Source of the DNA: Punica granatum
Taxonomy: Eukaryota; Streptophyta; Magnoliopsida; Myrtales; Lythraceae
Reading direction: 5' to 3'
Assembly (NCBI RefSeq): GCF_007655135.1
Contig: NC_045131.1
Coordinates: 2,108,001 to 2,172,000 of the forward strand
DNA: 64,000 nt
Made by a program: the position numbers and the translations under genes. The notes below the pieces were generated by a model. It saw only the letters and a program-made list of their open reading frames with translations, was not told the DNA's origin and searched no databases. Numbering within the stretch: the first letter of the stretch is position 1; every line of letters starts with the position of its first letter. This document shows, one piece after another, positions 12,090 through 24,039 of the stretch.

Positions 12090-12800
12090 GAATTTCTTTT
12101 TTTCAATGTTTAGTTGATGACAAAAATGAATACGAGGGGAAAAATAGCAGGCCCACCTAAATCTCTACAAAGGGAGATACAAGTGATTGAAGTACATCAA
12201 GTCATAATAAAGTGATCGAAGCATATCAAGTAATAATAAGTATAATTGTAGAGATCATTCCAAATGTCGTAGTTTGTTCTCAACATATTGCGACTAAATT
12301 CTATATGGACCCCAGTGAAGACCATGAAGCAGAGCATAGAACAATCCATATAGAGCTTGCTTCACGAGTAAGCAGAATCGAGAGGAGTCTTGGACCGGTG
12401 TCCGGCGCAAGAACCTTCTACAGATCACACCTCTAGAACAAATCAAACAACCAAAAACTTGAGCAGTCCAATCCCTAAATATTCAAATTAAATTAGCAAT
12501 GTTCATTTAATCGAGTTTAAACCAGCGATAGCTTCCTTGATCGGTACAAACCAGCGAATGTTATCGAGGAGCCGAAACCTGTACAAACCACCCAAAAAAA
12601 AGGAGCGTAGCCACAAAAGGTCAGTTGTGCAGACAGTTGATACGATTGATTGTGCCGGTAGTATGATCCTTTGGTTCGGGGAGATGGGGAGAGGAGGAGA
12701 GAGGAAAGAGAGTCTCTGCTGGGCTTGGATTAATAAGGAAAGAAGCTCCCATGTTGATGATACATATGACGCCGCTGCAAGGCCGGCAGTACATTAGTTA
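12090..12800 (-). mobile_element. Non-LTR-like repeat, relative of the 62.2-63.6 kb element
   Basis: A T-run at the left (12097-12103) is followed by segments that align in order with 62236-62880. Examples are ACCGGTGTCCGGCGCAAGAA against GCCGGTATCCGAGCGCAAAA, and GGAGCGTAGCCACAAAAGGTC against GGAAGCGAGCCACAAAAGGTC. If the T-run is a reversed poly(A) tail, the element lies on the minus strand. It is degenerate and non-coding, and the right end is uncertain. Confidence 0.5.
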
Positions 12801-13460
12801 AAGATAAATAAAATATTTTTAAATGAGTAGATTTGATTTGGGAAGGCATGAAAGAACAACGACATGCGTAGCATTTCCAAGTGGCTTTAATTGGCCTTAG
12901 CTAATTTCTCAAAAGGACATAAACAATCTGTCATGCAATTCCCCGTACGACCTCCGATCATGTTCTCCACTACCATTTATTGGCATAAACTACATCCACT
13001 TACATATCAAATGAACAAGACTGAACAGACAACATTTTTGACAGAACTTTCTTAATTTATTCGGGCACTTATATACAACTCGACGATATGAAGGTCGGTC
13101 GCCGTCGACAGAAATTGCTGATATTGCGTCGAGAATTTTTTATAAACGCGAAACTGTTGCATAATATTTGCTGGATTACATATAAAATAGGGTCTATCCT
13201 ATTATCAGCAGACCATGTTGCCCACAAAAAGAGTTGTGGTGGTTAGACCTTTTGATATCTTATAGTGAAAATATTTTTAGACGGTTTTGTGGGAATTTAT
13301 TAATTAATCTTTTTTTTTAAATCAACTTTTTATTTTATTAATCAAACTAAAAAAATATCCACCCCAATCTTACCCCCTCTCTCATGGACAGCTTATTTCT
13401 TGTTTATTTTTTTTGAACCAATTTGCCCATTAAAAAAATTATCTTCTCCATTTCCTCATC
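12801..13460. other. Intergenic, VQ-gene upstream region
   Basis: AT-rich with T-runs near 13310-13420. No gene or repeat family is recognised. Confidence 0.45.
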
Positions 13461-13468
13461 ATCTTTTG

Positions 13469-13475
13469 TATAAAA
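13469..13475 (+). promoter_or_regulatory. TATA box of the VQ gene
   Basis: TATAAAA lies 132 bases before the ATG at 13607. It is followed by a pyrimidine-rich leader with repeated CTCCCT units (about 13520-13560), a common plant 5' UTR composition. Confidence 0.65.
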
Positions 13476-13606
13476 CCACACTCTTCCCCGTTTCTCTTCC
13501 AAAACAAATCCACCAACTCTTCTCCCTCTCCCTCTCCCTCTCCCTCTCCCCTCTCTCAGATATATTTATCCATTAACCAGTAAGTATTATTATCATCTTT
13601 AAGCCA

Positions 13607-14092
13607 ATGGCAAATCCCTCAAGTCCCTCAGCCCTCAGCATGCGCAAGGACTCCCACTCCATATCGAAAACCAAGCCTAAGATTCGAATAATCCACATAT
13701 TTGCCCCCGAGATCATCAAGACCGACGTGGACAACTTCAGGGAGCTCGTCCAGCGACTCACGGGAAAGCCCGCCGGCAATGATCAGAAGTCACTTCGACG
13801 GATCAAGAAGTCGAGAATGGTCTGCAGGAAAGGCTCGATGATCTTTCATGACAAGTATGAAGACCCGGGCCAGCTGCAGTCCTCATCGGAGTCCAGAGGT
13901 ATGGTTGTGAAGAGGGAAGAGCTCGGGATATGGAATGCGGACAGCTCGGGAAGCTTCTTGAATGGTTTCGAACATTTGGATGGGTACGTTCAAGCGCTTG
14001 TGGAGTTCCCGGTACTGTTGAGTACTGGGGATCAGACTGCTTCTACTTCATCCTCTTCCTCCCAAAGTACTATGAACACTTTTGAATTGTGA
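13607..14092 (+). CDS. VQ-motif protein (VQ17/VQ25-like)
   Basis: A single-exon frame of 161 codons. Residues about 24-41 (KPKIRIIHIFAPEIIKTD) precede the signature FRELVQRLTG at about 46-55, which is the FxxxVQxLTG motif. VQ proteins are small plant cofactors that bind the WRKY domain of group I/IIc WRKY factors or other partners such as MAP-kinase substrates. The rest is Ser-rich and probably disordered, ending in a Ser/Thr-rich tail. The lack of introns and the length suit the family. It lies next to a plastid fibrillin gene, a pairing recalled from Arabidopsis (At2g42140/At2g42130). The exact orthologue and partner are not determinable here. Confidence 0.88.
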   Translation: MANPSSPSALSMRKDSHSISKTKPKIRIIHIFAPEIIKTDVDNFRELVQRLTGKPAGNDQKSLRRIKKSRMVCRKGSMIFHDKYEDPGQLQSSSESRGMVVKREELGIWNADSSGSFLNGFEHLDGYVQALVEFPVLLSTGDQTASTSSSSSQSTMNTFEL

Positions 14093-15919
14093 GGCAAAAT
14101 GCGTTCTCTACATTCGATACAAATTTATATATGTATGTGCGTGCGGCCGCGAAAATCATGTTGATGACCTCAACTAACTTGTAGCTCAATGATTATAATT
14201 TTTTTTCCTTGGTTTTTCAATTAGTGGATGCTTGTACGTATGTTAGGCTCTCGAATGATGTCGTCGCTTGTCTATCCCATCCCGAATTATGACGCCGACT
14301 AATTGATAGAACTACCTACAACTGATTGATTCGTGAGTTTTTCCTTGTAATCTAAAATATTTGTCTGGTAGAAGGATTGATTTCGTTTCAATTGATATGA
14401 TCATTAATATTCTTGAGAAAAGCATTCGTGCAATATTAAAATTCGCAACAGACACTTACAAAAAAAAAATCGCAACAGAGATTAAACAATCAGATATATA
14501 ACATTTAATAAAACATTTATATATATATATATATATATATTAAATACACGGCATGGTTCCTTTTTCACGAGACCACTACTTTACATGGATATACACTTCA
14601 AATTCGGCAGGAAACTGGAATCTCATGTAATTTGTTCCAAGCACACACTATACTTACATACATAGATACCTATCTGTAGCTGCAGCCTTTGTGGTGCTGT
14701 TAAGATCGATAAAAGACTAATCCAGAACAAGCTTCACCATAAGTATGGGTCTAAACGGGAAGATATGACAACGTTTTGTCCGTGATATCTTCAATCACAG
14801 CTAGCTAGGGGCTTATCGATAAGAGTTCGAAGGGGTGCCGCCGGTTTCATGTCCTATGTAGTATATAGTTTACATGTGGCGGTCGTCCAAGGAGGAGGAT
14901 AGGGGAATTAGTAGGTGCAATCGCATCATTAAACAATGATACAACATTAGAGATACTATAATGTGACCAAGAATATAATTATTCTAACATTCATATACAG
15001 GCGCACAAGAAATATTGATAGGGAATTTAAGATTAATATAGTTAACTAAGAGGCTCCAAAGTCAACTTTTGATTCCTCACAAATGGTAAGTATAATATTC
15101 TTGGTCGGCACGTAGGATACGATCAAGGCACTAGCTGCCCATTATAACAAAAAAACCGATATTCAATAAGAGGGTTGCGATCCTCGATTACTGGCAGGCA
15201 TGCTTTTCAATTGAAGATGCTAATGTAGCCTAGGAAAATAAATATTCGAGTCTCATAAAGGAAAACTTCTATTGAATTGTTACAGTAATCTCAAGTATGG
15301 CATACCAGGAAGCTGAAACGAAAAACAAAACAGAACCTAGTCCCTCATATCGAGGGTAAACCGGATAGCTTTAGAACAAGAGGACCACAAAGTTGGTGGC
15401 ATATGATATGCCAATTTTCCCAAAGTCTAAGGAGACTAATGGCAAGGGGAAAAATAAAAAAAAACCACAAAGGTCAGAAGCCAAGGTCTAAGGGCACAAA
15501 CTAAAGTTAATCAAGACCATTAAACATTGCAGAATGAAAGATATTAAGATATCATATATGAGTGAACCTATGACCATAATATGTTTATGCCACATATCAT
15601 AGGCTCATTCCCAGACTAATGCTTTCATAATCCTTGAGGATCAGATTCAAGAACGCTCCTTTTTAGTTTTTTTTTTTTTTAATAAAAGTGAAGCATACAG
15701 TAGATTGTATGAAATTTACAGTATGAAATATAGGAGCAGAAAGTTTGCAGTGATGCCAGAGGACAGTTGAGAAGAAATTATCAGGTAGAGGCAAAAAAGA
15801 ACTTCGTAATAGACTTGTTGATTCAGCTGAGAGAAAAGAAAAAAGTGTGCCGTGAACATCTTTATTAGAATTACGAGTCGAAAAATTTCTTTATTATTTG
15901 TATGTATGGATTACAAGTT
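14093..15919. other. Intergenic between the VQ and fibrillin genes
   Basis: Holds the 3' flanks of two convergent genes. A (TA)n tract lies at about 14518-14540 and a T-run at about 15668-15680. No further gene or RNA is recognised. Confidence 0.5.
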
Positions 15920-18708
15920 CTAGCTCTCGTACTCTGACATGGAATCTACCATGGTTGGGGGCACATCCAACCTTGTTAGAACCTCTGCTACTCCATCTGT
16001 GCTCCTTATAATCTGCAACAAATCAATTAAATAAATGAAGCCGCCTGCATCCATTTTTCTCAATCATCACAAAATGGATCTTGCCATGTCTCTAAACCTT
16101 ATTATAGTCATGAAGCATTCAGCCTGTCATGTTTGCTCAAACTGATACTTAGACCTAGAAAACTGATCTCCGGTAAATTTTCTCAATAAGCAAGCACTTT
16201 GTCAGAAAGAGAACAATTCAGGTTCATTCCCGCTACAATTTTAAGATACTTGTGAAGATGGGAAACTTACCATTATCTCTTCATCAAGATAAGAGATCAT
16301 GAAAAGCCTCTGGAAAGTCCCGGCTGAAGGCATGACACAAAAAGAACGGGATAAGAAAGGATGAGAATATAAAGGGAGGAAAAAAAAAAACGACGATGCT
16401 GAAAGACTTTAGACTCTCATATATATCATAGTCAACTCTATCAGATCGTTCAAGGAATGATAAAGGCCCGTTTGTTTTTTCAGTTAAAATCACAAAAATT
16501 TTAACTTTAACTTTAACTCAACACACTACACAACAAAAACACACGTTTCCCAAGTCAAATTTATAATAACATCTCATTTGTCCTTTTCCACAATCAAAAT
16601 CAAAGTTACTTTAACTCTGAAACCAAACGCACTGTAAGAATCTTAAGCCGCAGCAGAAGCATCCGTGAGAGATTGATTTTATTGAATGTGAATTCTATCT
16701 GCTTACTTAGGGGAATTTTCAACCCACTGCTAATGGCATCTCTGATAGGAAGAGGAAGTTGCTGCACCGAGCTAGCTGCCTGGCCCAGGGCACCTTTTAG
16801 CTGGTCTGGAACTGTTTCTTCTATAACTGTGGGTGTCTCAAAAGTTCCTTCAACATACTCTTCCTTCATGCGCATTGGCCCCTCCACCGATAACTTGGTT
16901 AACAAACTTAATTTGTTTTCTATCTGTATCAAGTAATAAAAACACTATCTAGTCATGCCTCCAGTATCAAGGTCCATGTCCAACATGAGACATGCAACAT
17001 ATAAGTACAAAGCAAACAACGAAAGGCTTATACTGAGATTTCACTCAGAAGTAAAATCTGTATAGCATTCTAATATGTAACATTGTCACGTTTATTTGGC
17101 CAAAAGAGCAAATTTAGAAAAAGCTGCCTACGTTGAGGAAATATGAATTGTCTTGTAACTCGAGAGTGATAAAAACTGATCACCAGCGCTTTATCATGCT
17201 ATGGAATATTCACAAAAAGTAATCAATGAGTGCTTAGATTTTATCAATTTGATTGAACAGACATGTGCAAATATTATGAACATGAAAATTACATATTACC
17301 GAGTTCAATAGCTTGATGTTAGCTGTGATATTAGCATACCCATCTTTGATCAAGACATCCATTTTTGTTAAGTTAGCCAAGGTTGTGGGAAACCTCCTGC
17401 AATTCAAAAAATTACAATTCGACAATTAGTTGCTACTTAGTTAATTCCACGTTCAAAAGCCTATACACTAACTACATATGACAATAGAAAGATCAGGATG
17501 GAAGAGTGACAGTGCTCACGCTAAAATCAATCTTGCAGCGAGAAGTCCGGGGCTTCCAAAGCCAAACCATTCAAAGTTCCATCGGCCTTCCAAAAAGGGG
17601 GACCTGATTGCCTGAACAAACTAGTAAACATCTGACAAGAAACATTTGCAAATTGAAGTTAATTTCAAGAAAGCACCTACGTCGTTGGTCTTGGGGCCGG
17701 ACTAAGCCTCTCAAGGCCAATAATCCTCTCATTCACGTCAATCCGCTGCACATCCGTAGTCTTCCCAGTGACTAATGCCTCAAATCCTCCAGAGTCTTTG
17801 AACTGAAATTACAGATCGAATGAGTTGAAATAACCCCATGTAATAGATTCAAGCTAGAAGGCCGCTTAAGGCACATAAAGTTACAGCATATGGTTGGAAA
17901 AGGACTGGTAAAAGAGCTGCAGGACGAAAACAATGCCAGTTCTCTTAGCTGGATATCACACAAATGAGACAACTACGGCATGCCATACTACCTCTACAGG
18001 CTCCTGGAAGAACTGAGTATGTAACAGAGATTCCGAATGATACTTAAAGTAATCTCATGACACAACAAGCTAAGAGTCTTCGAAATTTTCGCTAAGCATC
18101 AAAAGTCAATGATTCCTAAAGACCAAATTACTGCGAAAAGGGGGAGATAACAATACAGAGCCAAAAGGGCATACCCAATCCAATGCTTCATCTACATAGA
18201 AAAAGTAAGCAAATTAAAGAATGATAATGATAGACTACATGGATCATCAGTCACACCAGCTGGCTAACGAATTGAGCTCGTGAAGCAACACAACTGCTCG
18301 TTGACTAAATGACGTAAAATTACCTAAACTGGCGACAGTCCAAGCTCTAAACTCAGTCAATGAGCTAAATTTCGATGCTTGATTACGCGAATTTAAGATC
18401 TTTCCGATAAGATAAGTAAATCAGATGCAGAACCATTACGAACTCACAGCTAGAAGGAGAGATTCCTTGGCGGAGAGCCGCTCCATCTCCTTGGCGTAGG
18501 TCGCCGGAGCTCCCTGCACAGCCTGCTGGACCATGGCCACAGGCGAACGCCTCCTCATGAGTCTCCGGCAGCCGAAAATCTTCCCACCGAGCGCCGGGGA
18601 GCTGATAAAAGGGACGAAATTCGATGGCGATTGCGGGGGAGACGCCGACGGGGAGCAGTGACAGACGAGAGAGGCCGTCGGAGAAAGCAAGCCTTGCACC
18701 GTCGCCAT
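15920..18708 (-). CDS. Plastid-lipid-associated protein/fibrillin, PAP13-like
   Basis: Seven exons on the minus strand: 18708-18448, 17802-17681, 17603-17520, 17396-17300, 16923-16707, 16323-16271, 16012-15920. Every junction is GT-AG and phase is kept throughout, giving 308 residues. The N-terminus is Ser/Pro/Arg-rich, as in a chloroplast transit peptide. The mature part starts near the AKEMERLSAKESLLLA segment, continues with FKDSGGFEALVTGKTTDVQR, LERLSPAPRPTTSPFLEGRW and ANIKLLNS, and ends in a C-terminal DEEIMIIRSTDGVAEVLTR. This matches my memory of the PAP13/PGL34 type of fibrillin, lipocalin-like proteins of plastoglobules and thylakoids. A MITE sits in the intron between exons 5 and 6. 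The lipid ligand is unknown. Confidence 0.9.
16464..16634. mobile_element. Tourist-like MITE in a fibrillin intron, 171 bp
   Basis: The ends AGGCCCGTTTG and CCAAACGCACTG form an imperfect inverted repeat. TAA flanks both sides (16461-16463 and 16635-16637). Read on the other strand it matches the outer element at 5069-5499 without the nested insert, so it is an uninterrupted reference copy. It lies wholly between splice sites 16324 and 16706 and does not disturb the reading frame. Confidence 0.78.
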
Positions 18709-19548
18709 TGTCGGGAATGAACGAGGAGATGCAGTTTGTGTGAACTGTGAGAAGGTGCGAGCATAGAAAGATAGTGTTTATGGGCAGGACAGGACAGAAC
18801 GGGACGGGACTGGAGATGGGGAGAGAAAGACGGACGGGAGGAAGAAGACGGGGAGACGACCAGAGCGGCCGTTACTGTTAGGGGCATTTACGTCAAAGCA
18901 GCTCATTGAAATATGCATTTTCTCTCGATAATATATTTCCGATAAAATAAATGCACTTTTTTTTTACTTTCAATTTTCAAAAGAAGAGTAGTAGTTGGGA
19001 AACTATCGATCACAAAAACAAATTAGTTTCAAGAAAAAGAAAAGAGAATTTACTAATTTTTGTTATTTTGGATTCCTGAAAGGAGATCAATGGAAAGACG
19101 ACTTATGGTGCACTTTCATAATTATTATTTTTTTTCCACGAGAAAATGGTGGAATCTTATTTTCATTATTGAGAAAAAAAGAGATATTACATGATATGAT
19201 CTACTTTTAATTAATTTGTGTCGCTAAATATTATCGGATAAATTTATCCTTTCATCTTAAAATATATTATTCCTTTTATACCAAAATATAAAAGTGGAGT
19301 ACAACGTAAAATATAAAATATGAGGTCACCTGATATGAATTGTACTTCATTTAATAGCATAATAGATACTAATAACGATGGACTATACCTCGAGCAGTTC
19401 TTTCCTTTAGGATCAAAGAGGAAAATTATGGTATGATGAATTTCTCCATCCATCAATGTGAGCTTGTATATATGAGTTAAAAAACAAGTGCATCGATACT
19501 CAATTGAAAATTTGGACTACAAAAAAAAATATTAAACATCATCATTGT
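18709..19548. other. Fibrillin 5' flank and spacer
   Basis: The first about 180 bases are GC-rich and probably carry the 5' UTR and core promoter of the minus-strand fibrillin gene. The remainder is AT-rich with no recognisable feature. Confidence 0.45.
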
Positions 19549-19621
19549 TGGAGATGCGGGGTATCGAACCCCGTACCTCTCGCATGCAAAGCGAGCGCTC
19601 TACCGTTTGAGCTACATCCCC
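19549..19621 (-). tRNA. tRNA-Ala (anticodon UGC)
   Basis: Read on the minus strand the 73 bases fold as a canonical cloverleaf. The acceptor stem is GGGGATG with CATCTCC, the D stem GCTC/GAGC, the anticodon stem CTCGC/GCGAG around loop TTTGCAT, and the T arm CGGGG-TTCGATA-CCCCG. The discriminator is A. The anticodon TGC reads alanine GCA codons. The internal A box (TAGCTCAAACGGTAGAGCG) and B box (GGTTCGATACC) are present. There is no encoded CCA, as expected for a nuclear gene. Confidence 0.95.
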
Positions 19622-20088
19622 TTTTGGTCAAAGATTCTAAACAAACAATCTATATCTTAATACTATAGAGCTAGCTGCGTTCTTTGCCCCCTTTTTTTTA
19701 GTGCGCATTTTATTATCCGAAAACTTAAATAGCCCGTATTAATCTGGTTCGAATCAGATCAGTAAAGCTCTCCAATGTGGAATTTTTTTTCATTCACGAT
19801 GCTCAAATCGAAAACCTTTTTTAAGAATAACAAATACCGACTCGTTTGAACCAAGTCAGATTGGTAATTCTTTAATAATTTAAGTGAGAATTTCTTTTGT
19901 TTTGGGATATCAAATATGCACGCCCCTTTGTAATGGGTTCGATCTATAAAACATGATACAAACATTTAATCTATTATAATTATTATATGGTATTTTCTTT
20001 CTTTTTCGTAACATGTAGTATGAAAATACATGTCCATCTTCAAGAGGTGAAGTACTAAATAAGTTAATTATTTAGCGATAACGTTAGA

Positions 20089-20146
<58 letters not shown>

Positions 20147-20758
20147 TCAATTTTTATTTGGCTTGGGCTTTAGTCCCCGATTTTCATCGGTCTAAAAAGA
20201 CTTAGCACGGACTGAGACCCGATCTATGTCCAACTGACCCAACCCAAAGATTAGGCCTTTTGCCCGCGCCTGCATTGTGTCAGAAAGGGCGCCTAGGGAA
20301 AATGGCAAAAGTTGCTTTGCGTGCGAACGTTATTATTATTTCGGTGATCTAAATTGCTCTGCACTAAATCACATGCATCCTTTTGTAATTAGATTCGTAC
20401 ATATACATGCATGCATATACATACATACATACATACATTACATACATATATATGCTTGCTTAATCTAATAATAGTAATATAGACATAAGCTCTGCTTCCT
20501 CAACGGCTATATTTTTTCCGCCATCAATCAATCAATCAATTTCATTATTCAAATAAACAATAATTCCAAAGCAGTCCCCAACCCCAACGGTCCATTCCTT
20601 CCCCCGCAGCATAATCATCCCCACCCCACCCCCCGCCCCCCATATTAATCCAAACACCATCACCTTCCCTCCCCGACGATATCTCTCTCCCACCAATTCT
20701 TCTCTCCTCCTCTCTCTCTCTATCTCTCTGTTTAGTTCTTTCCTTACTGCATCTGACA
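19622..20758. other. Intergenic with a composite microsatellite
   Basis: Contains a (CT)n-(TA)n composite at about 20092-20146 and an ACAT-rich stretch at about 20398-20452. A CT-rich leader-like tract at about 20690-20730 comes just before the next start codon. No TATA box is certain and no further gene is seen. Confidence 0.5.
20092..20146. repeat. (CT)n(TA)n compound microsatellite
   Basis: About 16 CT units run directly into about 11 TA units, an uninterrupted dinucleotide switch. Confidence 0.9.
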
Positions 20759-21372
20759 ATGGGATCTGCCGACCAAAATTCAGATGGCTCAATGAACGTC
20801 CAGCACGTGAACAAGAAGTGCTCTGACGAGCTGCTGCGCAAGTTCTCCGACTCCGACGACGAGGAGGACCGGAAGCTGGAGCTGGTGATCAGGGCCACCA
20901 AGCGCCGAAAGAGGAGCTCCCGGCAGCGAGTGGGCCCCATTGAGGCAGGCGAGTCCTGCGAGAGCCCGACTAACTGTAATAGCTTGGTGGAAAGGCGGTC
21001 ACTCCTGCCCGTGGCAGCGAGGACAAGGAAGTCGGTACTGCTCCGGCGGCTCGGGATCGGGAGGTCATTTACCCAGCTCAGGGCGAGGGAACTGAGGAAC
21101 AGGTCCCTCTTAGGAACCATTGAGAAGGTACGCATATTGCTCTTAGACACAACATGTGGGGGTCCAGAACTGGAACAATAATGTTTTTTTTTTTAATTTA
21201 TTTAACAATGAAAACCTTTATTTAGTTTTTATTTATTTATTTATTTATTACTAATTATAGTGATGATTTGTGTATGTAGACATGGAGGAAGACTGTGGAG
21301 GGAGCTTCAAGAGTGTTCATGGAGAAGCATTACCATCGACACAAGCGTTTGATAAATGATTCGGTTGTGTAA
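20759..21372 (+). CDS. Unrecognised small basic, nuclear-type plant protein
   Basis: Two exons, 20759-21127 and 21280-21372, join at an AAG|GTACGC donor and a TATGTAG acceptor in phase 0, giving 153 residues. An acidic run (SDSDDEED, about 29-36) is followed by a basic cluster (RATKRRKRSSRQR, about 45-57) that looks like a nuclear localisation signal. A conserved-looking C-terminal half (KSVLLRRLGIGR and, across the intron, GTIEKTWRKTVEGASRVF) is predicted helical and ends in a His/Arg-rich tail. No family is recognised with confidence. The two-exon structure with matched phase and the non-random composition argue for a real gene. Function is not assigned. Confidence 0.72.
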
Positions 21373-21465
21373 CCAATCAAAAGCACTTGTAAATTGGAAT
21401 TAAGTTTTAATCGCCCTTCTTTTTTAATTAATTTTATTTGTTAAAGGTTTTGTTTATCGTATTTA

Positions 21466-21540
21466 TTTTTTCGGTGTGAACCATGGTATAAAAAAGTCGA
21501 ATTCGGTCTCGACTAATCCAGTCGAGCCAGGTCTATGGTA
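21466..21540 (-). mobile_element. SINE fragment (family 1, 3' part)
   Basis: T-run, then GGTGTGAACCATGGTAT and GACTAATCCAGTCGAGCC, the same 3' segment found at 51110-51290 and 61900-62091. Truncated: no internal promoter boxes. Confidence 0.6.
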
Positions 21541-21876
21541 TTTATTTATCGGAGAGCGGACTAGCTAGTTGCAAAACTTGTAAGCATGCAGGAAGGAATA
21601 ATGGATGATAAATTCAAACTTAACATATATACAATGTCTCTTCATCTTGGTACTTCTCGGGTCGTCTGAATATACAATACCACAATGCTATCAATAAATG
21701 GACATGTAAGTGGGTATCGATCTGCATATATATACGTCGTCGTAAGTGGTCGACCGTACATGTACATGTACAATTCTTTTTCTTTTTTGGGAAAAAAAAC
21801 CTTAACATTTGGGTGGCATTTAAAGTTGAGGGGGGTGATGTGTTGTGAGACGGATAAAACAGTTTATGTAATTAAA
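21541..21876. other. Spacer between two SINE copies
   Basis: AT-rich with an ATG/TAC-repeat area near 21750-21770. No gene is seen. Confidence 0.4.
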
Positions 21877-22038
21877 GTGGGTTGGTTCAAGCGGTTCGAC
21901 GTTTGTTCCGCTTAAGTAAGATTTTGAGTTCGAGTGCTTGTGAATGCTGAAAATTTACGTTGGGAGAACTCTATTCTTTAGTGGGCCGACCCGATTCAAC
22001 ATAATTAATCGGGACTTAATTTGAAAAAAAAAAAAAAA
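21877..22038 (+). mobile_element. tRNA-derived SINE (family 1), near full length
   Basis: Starts GTGGGTTGGTTCAAGCGG, where TGGTTCAAGCGG resembles a pol III A box. About 45 bases later AGTTCGAGTGC resembles a B box. The family segment TTTAGTGGGCCGACCCG follows, and the copy ends in a run of 15 A residues (22024-22038). The body matches the other family-1 copies listed here. Confidence 0.72.
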
Positions 22039-24039
22039 GGTTATGTTGGTGAGCTGAAAATGGAAGGTCGCCTTTTCACATGTCCCATGTGTTTGGCCAC
22101 TAGCCTCGGAAAGCAACATTACTATGCTCTCCCACAAGCTATACCGATCTATGTGTTCCCGTCCCATTAATTTACTCATGAAAAAATTCTGAAAATTTAC
22201 GGTCCGAACTTAATTTAATTACATATACCGAATGTATGTGTTAGTTCTATCTATGTAACAAGTCCCCGAGTCACGCAACTCGAAGAAAATCCCCTGATTC
22301 ACGTACCAAAAGTCGAATGATACGTAAAGCGATGTCACAATGTTTGTGATTTTACTCCAAGTAAAACATGAAAGTCCTAGTGATACATTTTCTTGGGCTT
22401 GGTTGACTCTTGATCAAATTGATGATTGAGCTATTCAAAATAGAAAAAAAGAAAAATGGCGATTGAATTGGAACTACACTTATTTACATGAGCAAAGGGA
22501 ATCAATTATATCAAAGTCAACTGGGTGAAAGTTCTGACTTTTGTGATCTAACTGTGCGTTTGCATGGTCTTACTTAATTTCCTATGGTTATATACAAAAT
22601 AAAAAATGCATATGTGGTTCCTCATCTTCTCTCATCTCAGACATAACAATGGAAGAGGGGGCCGGTGAGAAAACCTTTCACGTCCCTTTCAATAGCGCAA
22701 AGTCAATAGGACGTGATTCAGGTTCAATCCGACAACCTGTTAAATTATTACGACACAAGCGATGGAACCTACAATAATCGAAGGATATAAATTTTGATCG
22801 TACGAGAGTCCGAGTGATTGTCGTTTTCCTATTATGGTATGCCCCGTACTGGTCATTCATTTGGCCAAAAATAGAGTCTAAAGCACAAGAAACTGGCCTT
22901 TTGATCTGATCTATTCCTTGAGTTTATCTGATCTATTTAAAGAATGGGTTATTACGTATGCAAGTCGTTTGAATCAACTATTCGCAGTGAGATTTATATC
23001 ATATAAAACGTTAATATGACATTCATTAAAAAAAAAACGTTAATATGAGTCATGACAACATATATAACACAAGAAATGTTGAAAGGGATCGAATAATCAC
23101 CCTGAATAAATAAAATAAAAAGTGGAAAAATTGGTTTTTTTTTTTTTTTGGGATTTTGGGCAGTTCCAGTGTTCCTCTGCAATAAAACGCGGCCCGCCCC
23201 AGATCTCCGGCTGTCTCGTCTCATCTGCTAAAAATGGCATTCTAGTAATTTCTTTATCTGTTTTTTTTCTGGGTGAATTGCAGGGCTGAGGCCCAATTGC
23301 ATTAAAAGAAATCACGAAATACAAAGTAGAGATATGATGATCCCTATAGCATCACCAAACAATAGAAAGTCGAGCCCAGATGAGCAATGACTAAGAGATT
23401 CTAAAAATTACGAAAGTGCATAATTAACAAGTCAATCCATATATACATTGTCCTCTCGATACATGTGTCGAACCAATACTATCCACGGTCGAGAGCTGAT
23501 TAGCAATTAGCTCGAAGTCCGGTTTGAGGATAATCCTTCTAGCTCCTAACTCCCAAGCCAACGCTAATCCTGTCCTTACTCTCCCCCACATCGCTCTTAC
23601 CCACCCGAAAAGTGAGCATCAACTCAACTCACGCGCTTCGTCAACTTTTCTTTTCTTCTTTTTCCCCTTGTCCATTTCTCTCTCTGCTCTCTCTCGCTCT
23701 CGCCCCTCGGCAGCAACACTACTCTCTCTCTCTCTCTCTCTCTCCTCCCTCCCCCCCCCCCCTCTCCACTGAAAGTCAGAGCGGTTCGCTCCCTCTCTAT
23801 CTCTCCCCCTTCCCCCTCGCCTCCCTCTGGAAGCTCGGGATTTTGTTCTCTCTCTACAGCGGCGATCCATCAGTTCTAGCCGTCGTCAGTCTCCGTCGTC
23901 GTCGTACACTCTCCGAACCCGGAAGTTTCCAACTTTCACTTCTCTGCTTCATTCCCCGCTCTCTTTGTTTCGTCGTGTGGGATTTGTCATCCTGCTCGAA
24001 TTGCTGCCACCAAGTTCCTGTTCTCGCCGCAAATGAGGG
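22039..24039. other. Intergenic and PP2C 5' leader
   Basis: To about 23480 it is AT-rich with no recognisable gene; T-runs occur near 23132-23150 and 23260. From about 23500 it becomes strongly pyrimidine-rich (CT repeats about 23718-23742, C-run about 23750-23762) and probably forms the promoter and 5' UTR of the PP2C gene. Confidence 0.5.

Noticed and set aside
23524..23870. Open frames on both strands in the CT-rich region before PP2C
   Set aside because: They are translations of CT/GA dinucleotide repeats in a probable 5' UTR.
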